Of a DNA stretch of 64,000 bases, positions 62,601-64,000 are shown one piece after another. Positions within the stretch are counted from its first letter, which is position 1. The number at the start of each line of letters is the position of its first letter. The stretch lies in contig WRKM01000003.1 of assembly GCA_009778065.1 (NCBI GenBank), forward strand, positions 61,594 to 125,593. Reading direction: 5' to 3'. The notes beneath the pieces were generated by a model, which saw only the letters and a program-made list of their open reading frames with translations, was not told the origin of the DNA and did not search any database. The stretch comes from Oscillospiraceae bacterium (lineage in GTDB: Bacteria; Bacillota; Clostridia; Oscillospirales; Ruminococcaceae). The translations under genes and the position numbers were made by a program.

Positions 62601-63370
62601 TTTCCGATTGTAACGCTTTCAAGGCTTGTGCAACCACTGAACGCATAATCGCCTATGCTTTCAACGCTGTCGTGGATAATTACGTTCACTAAGGTAGTGT
62701 CACCTATAAACGCATAATCACCTATAGATGTTACGCCGGAGGGGATTGTTATATTTCCGTCCGCGCCTGTGTAGGCGGTGAGAACACCGTTTTCGTCAAT
62801 TGTGAACACATCGCAAACGCAGGGGACTTCCCCGCAGACCTCGCAGGGGGGACACTCGCAGGGATTCTCCCCGCACTCCATGCACTTCTCAACAAAGGTA
62901 TAACTTCCCAACCCGGCATAATTCTCAGCCGCGCCTATGGGGACGTATATGGTCTTGAGTTGGTTTGCGCTTTGGAAAACCCCTGTACCTAAGGTAGGGG
63001 GTATTTCGCCTTTGAATGTTACGCTTGTCATGTTTACACACATCTGAAACGCATAATCGCCTACGCTCTCGACGCCGTTTCCGATAACAACGCTTTCAAG
63101 GTTTGTGCAATCATAAAACGCGTCACCGCCTATACTCAAAACGCTGTCGTGGATAATTACACTCTTTAAGGTTTTATTAGAGCTAAACGCATAATCGCCT
63201 ATAGCCGTCACGGTGTCGGGGATTGTGACGACTTCATCTGTGCCGTTGTAATTGGCGAGAGTACCCCCATATATCGTAAAATCGCTCAGGTCGTTTGCTG
63301 TCGTCGTTATCGCCGACAGCGATAAAATCATGCCGACTGCGATAATGGTTGAAATAATTCTTTTTTTCAT
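59630..63370 (-). CDS. BspA-like leucine-rich repeat surface protein with dockerin-like C-terminus
   Basis: A 1246-residue secreted protein with a signal peptide (about residues 1-25). Residues about 30-720 are BspA/LRR_5 repeats of 23 residues (core SIGDYAFxxCTxLESVxI), in blocks separated by short CMxxPCVCD linkers. About 720-1080 are Cys-rich repeats of about 40 residues with CxxC pairs. A Pro/Asp/Ser linker follows, then a dockerin-like pair (DLTGTGTVTAADALLLLQAL and SKFTATDALNILKFV); the second calcium loop is weak. Family proteins bind host or substrate surfaces. CGGAGG lies 9 bp before the ATG. Confidence 0.9.
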   Translation of the reverse strand: MKKRIISTIIAVGMILSLSAITTTANDLSDFTIYGGTLANYNGTDEVVTIPDTVTAIGDYAFSSNKTLKSVIIHDSVLSIGGDAFYDCTNLESVVIGNGVESVGDYAFQMCVNMTSVTFKGEIPPTLGTGVFQSANQLKTIYVPIGAAENYAGLGSYTFVEKCMECGENPCECPPCEVCGEVPCVCDVFTIDENGVLTAYTGADGNITIPSGVTSIGDYAFIGDTTLVNVIIHDSVESIGDYAFSGCTSLESVTIGNNVETIGEYAFRGCTSLESVTIGNNVETIGEYAFRGCTSLESVVIGNKVESIGDNAFSGCTSLESVVIGNKVYSIGTQAFSSCTNLESVTFKSEAPPTFGATVFGGVTGVTVYVPIGSKTAYEGISQLSGFDIICMVCMEESCVCDVFTIDENGVLTEYTGADGNITIPKGATAIGNSAFRNNADITSVLIHDSVVSIGDYAFRECTNLESVTFMTADPPTFGVDVFVTGITIYVPQDAVNNYMIPQLSGFDIICILCMENPCVCDDFYIVDGVLTAYYGTGGDIIIPKGVTSILGASAVFVAKGTITSIVIHNGVKTMSDNAFRDCTNLKSVVIGNGVEAIGGEAFRGCTNLESVVIGNKVESIGDTAFRDCTNLKSILIPDSVKTIGENAFRDCTKLESVVIGNGVETIGNVAFWDCTSLTSVTFKSNTPPDFGANVFFNVTDLTVYVPISAKTEYEKISQLSGFDIFELCEVCTTPADWTDGTEATCTEASTRVKNCTVCGYILESESQEELGHTEVTGIWTSGTAATCETASTRIETCARENCTHTIATETQDALGHDFIDNWEITLAPTCIANGERERSCTRNCGETRTETITTRPDHDYELIGTTATCIDDGIDTLECTTCSDAEYESREALGHAFTNYTGNTATCIAGGVETATCDRGCGEEDELPTSALGHIFTNYTGNTATCTAGGVETATCDRTSCNEQDELPTSPLDHDFQNYESDDNATCTAHGTETGTCVRCDETNSRMEIDSMLPHTPKTENCTECSVCDETGLTRTCTTSNPCTFHTPDPDPEEPDPDSDNGGGSNSPINSGRRPTSTTNTTTTTSEENESVTGTEEIIIDVPVTVIREIAGNLPTTQIAATAAGTQLITTAAANAGQNAVLLVFNEETGEFEVVSAATVGADGTATVNIPGAGDYIVVVAQTGDLTGTGTVTAADALLLLQALTGNAELNPLQKFLTSSRSDSKFTATDALNILKFVAGMIDEL
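60500..60735 (-). repeat. Cys-rich tandem repeats, about 117 bp
   Basis: Two near-identical units about 117 bp apart (for example GTTGCTGTTTCTACGCCG at about 60504 and again at about 60621) encode the repeated NYTGNTATC-GGVETATCDR block of the LRR surface protein. Confidence 0.7.
62484..62635 (-). repeat. Perfect 69-bp tandem duplication in LRR region
   Basis: The copies at 62484-62552 and 62553-62621 are identical base for base, and the identity runs into the next unit. Each encodes one 23-residue LRR. Older neighbouring repeats have drifted, so this copy number change is recent. Confidence 0.92.
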
Positions 63371-63411
63371 GGTAAAGTACCTCCGTTTTTTTGATTATGT
63401 TTAAATTTAGG

Positions 63412-63440
63412 TTGACTTTTGGGACGTGGGGGGGTATAAT
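63412..63440 (+). promoter_or_regulatory. Sigma-A promoter of the terminal operon
   Basis: TTGACT (63412-63417) and TATAAT (63435-63440) with a 17-bp spacer that contains a run of G (GGGACGTGGGGGGG). Confidence 0.8.
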
Positions 63441-63471
63441 AAAAATAGGAAATGAAAAAGAGGAAAACAAT

Positions 63472-63966
63472 GTGTTAAAGACAGAAAGAGGGGCGCGTGA
63501 CGTAAGCGGATATAGGCAACCGCCTCATTATTTACTTACTGAAGAGGATATACGGCATTTAAAGGACGAAATAGAGGCTATAGGGGCTGATAAAAGCGTG
63601 TTTATGTTTAACGTGGGGACAAAAACAGGTTTCTTTGACAGAAAACGTGTGATAAACGTAAAAGGAGATGTCTTCCCCGATTTTACTTCAACCCACCCAC
63701 GGGACTTAATGTCCGAAAGGGCAGTTTTAGCACATGAGTATTACGGGCATTTTAGTTTTTTTCCGTCAAGCTTCAAGTCCGGCGACTGGCGTGATGAAAT
63801 GAGAGCAAGCTACATAGCCGCGATTAAGACGCCGAATTTATCGGACAAAGACCGAACATACTTAATGTTAGACGCCTATGAACGTGCGAAGGAAGCAGGA
63901 CACTTTTTTGAGTATTCAAGGAAAGCGAGGGAGATTATTTATGGCTACAGCGGAAGCGAGAATTAG
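63472..63966 (+). CDS. Unrecognised protein, 164 aa, GTG start
   Basis: Start at the GTG at 63472, with AAGAGGA 7 bp upstream and a near-consensus promoter ahead of it. Soluble, basic and acidic in turn. The middle reads LAHEYYGHF, which looks like a metal-binding His-Glu-His patch but has HExxxH spacing, not the zincin HExxH. It is followed by GDWRDEMRASYIAA and LMLDAYERAKEAG. I do not recognise the family. The next reading frame overlaps its 3' end, so an operon continues past the window. Confidence 0.65.
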   Translation: MLKTERGARDVSGYRQPPHYLLTEEDIRHLKDEIEAIGADKSVFMFNVGTKTGFFDRKRVINVKGDVFPDFTSTHPRDLMSERAVLAHEYYGHFSFFPSSFKSGDWRDEMRASYIAAIKTPNLSDKDRTYLMLDAYERAKEAGHFFEYSRKAREIIYGYSGSEN

Positions 63967-64000
63967 GGATTACACACAAGTCGAAATAGAGGCTTTAAGC
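63941..64000 (+). CDS. Start of an unidentified gene, cut by the window end
   Basis: An ATG at 63941 with GAGGGA 9 bp upstream opens a frame (MATAEARIRDYTQVEIEALS) that overlaps the preceding gene by 26 bp and runs to the window edge without a stop. Only 20 residues are visible; no function can be assigned. Confidence 0.5.
   Translation, partial: MATAEARIRDYTQVEIEALS

Noticed and set aside
59859..62692. Several plus-strand open frames opposite the BspA-like gene
   Set aside because: Repeat-driven shadows of the minus-strand protein, which has a signal peptide, ribosome site and dockerin-like end.
62380..62700. CRISPR-like array
   Set aside because: The 69-bp spaced repeats are coding LRRs with no unique spacers of uniform size and no cas genes.
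63472..63966. Zinc metalloprotease of the HExxH type
   Set aside because: The spacing is HExxxH and no third ligand motif is visible.

Overview
The window looks like the chromosome of a low-to-moderate GC Firmicute of the class Clostridia, probably an anaerobic, gut- or rumen-type Oscillospirales-like lineage. The evidence is the clostridial gene order (rpsO-pnp, tig-clpP-clpX, rplS-lepB-rbgA-rnhB-yraN), sigma-A promoters with 17-bp spacers, strong AGGAGG ribosome sites, several TTG/GTG starts, an oxygen-sensitive nrdG activase, a DUF3343/cysteine desulfurase pair, a DUF1540 protein, and a BspA-like surface protein ending in a dockerin-like module. The species assignment is inference. I saw no tRNA, rRNA, CRISPR array, transposase or integrase.

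Layout. 1-9.9 kb (+): a truncated membrane acyltransferase, alaS carrying two in-frame copies of a short DNA repeat, a HIT hydrolase, a ComEC-like channel, holA, an RNase M5-like Toprim gene, and an MBOAT/DHHW O-acetylation pair closed by a terminator. 9.9-18.1 kb: two half-size TSUP transporter subunits (+), then a minus-strand block with an OppA-like lipoprotein, nrdG, a PstS-like lipoprotein and a ZnuBC-type metal transporter, then a Cys-rich surface-type protein (+) and cysK (-). 18.2-25.6 kb: DUF3343 plus cysteine desulfurase, a hybrid histidine kinase, a LysM/G5/M23 peptidase and a GH1 glycosidase. 25.6-34.9 kb (-): a MacB-like ABC exporter behind an array of helically phased TTAA boxes, an NCS2 purine permease, a two-component system, pnp and rpsO. 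35-47.6 kb: clpX, a lipoprotein, clpP, tig; a phosphoesterase, thrC; then yraN, rnhB, rbgA, a TIR-transmembrane-LRR protein, two signal peptidases and rplS. 47.8-59.6 kb: a giant FtsX-like permease, uridine phosphorylase, a HAD phosphatase, DUF1540, a degenerate-GGDEF/EAL protein, a vWA-like protein, thrS and a YjfB-like small protein. 59.6-64 kb: the BspA-like LRR/dockerin protein and the start of an unrecognised operon.

How the genes fit together. Most is housekeeping: translation, RNA decay, proteolysis, secretion and sulfur/cysteine metabolism. The accessory parts stand out against it. The most striking is a predicted bacterial membrane receptor with a cytoplasmic TIR domain, one transmembrane helix and about 13 extracytoplasmic internalin-type leucine-rich repeats, lying inside the usually conserved rplS-lepB-rbgA-rnhB cluster. 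The second is the phased TTAA array upstream of the ABC exporter, a good candidate binding site for the OmpR-type regulator encoded 3 kb upstream on the same strand. The third is the same-family GACAATTGAC repeat that lies between genes at 28.0 kb and, in diverged in-frame form, twice inside alaS.
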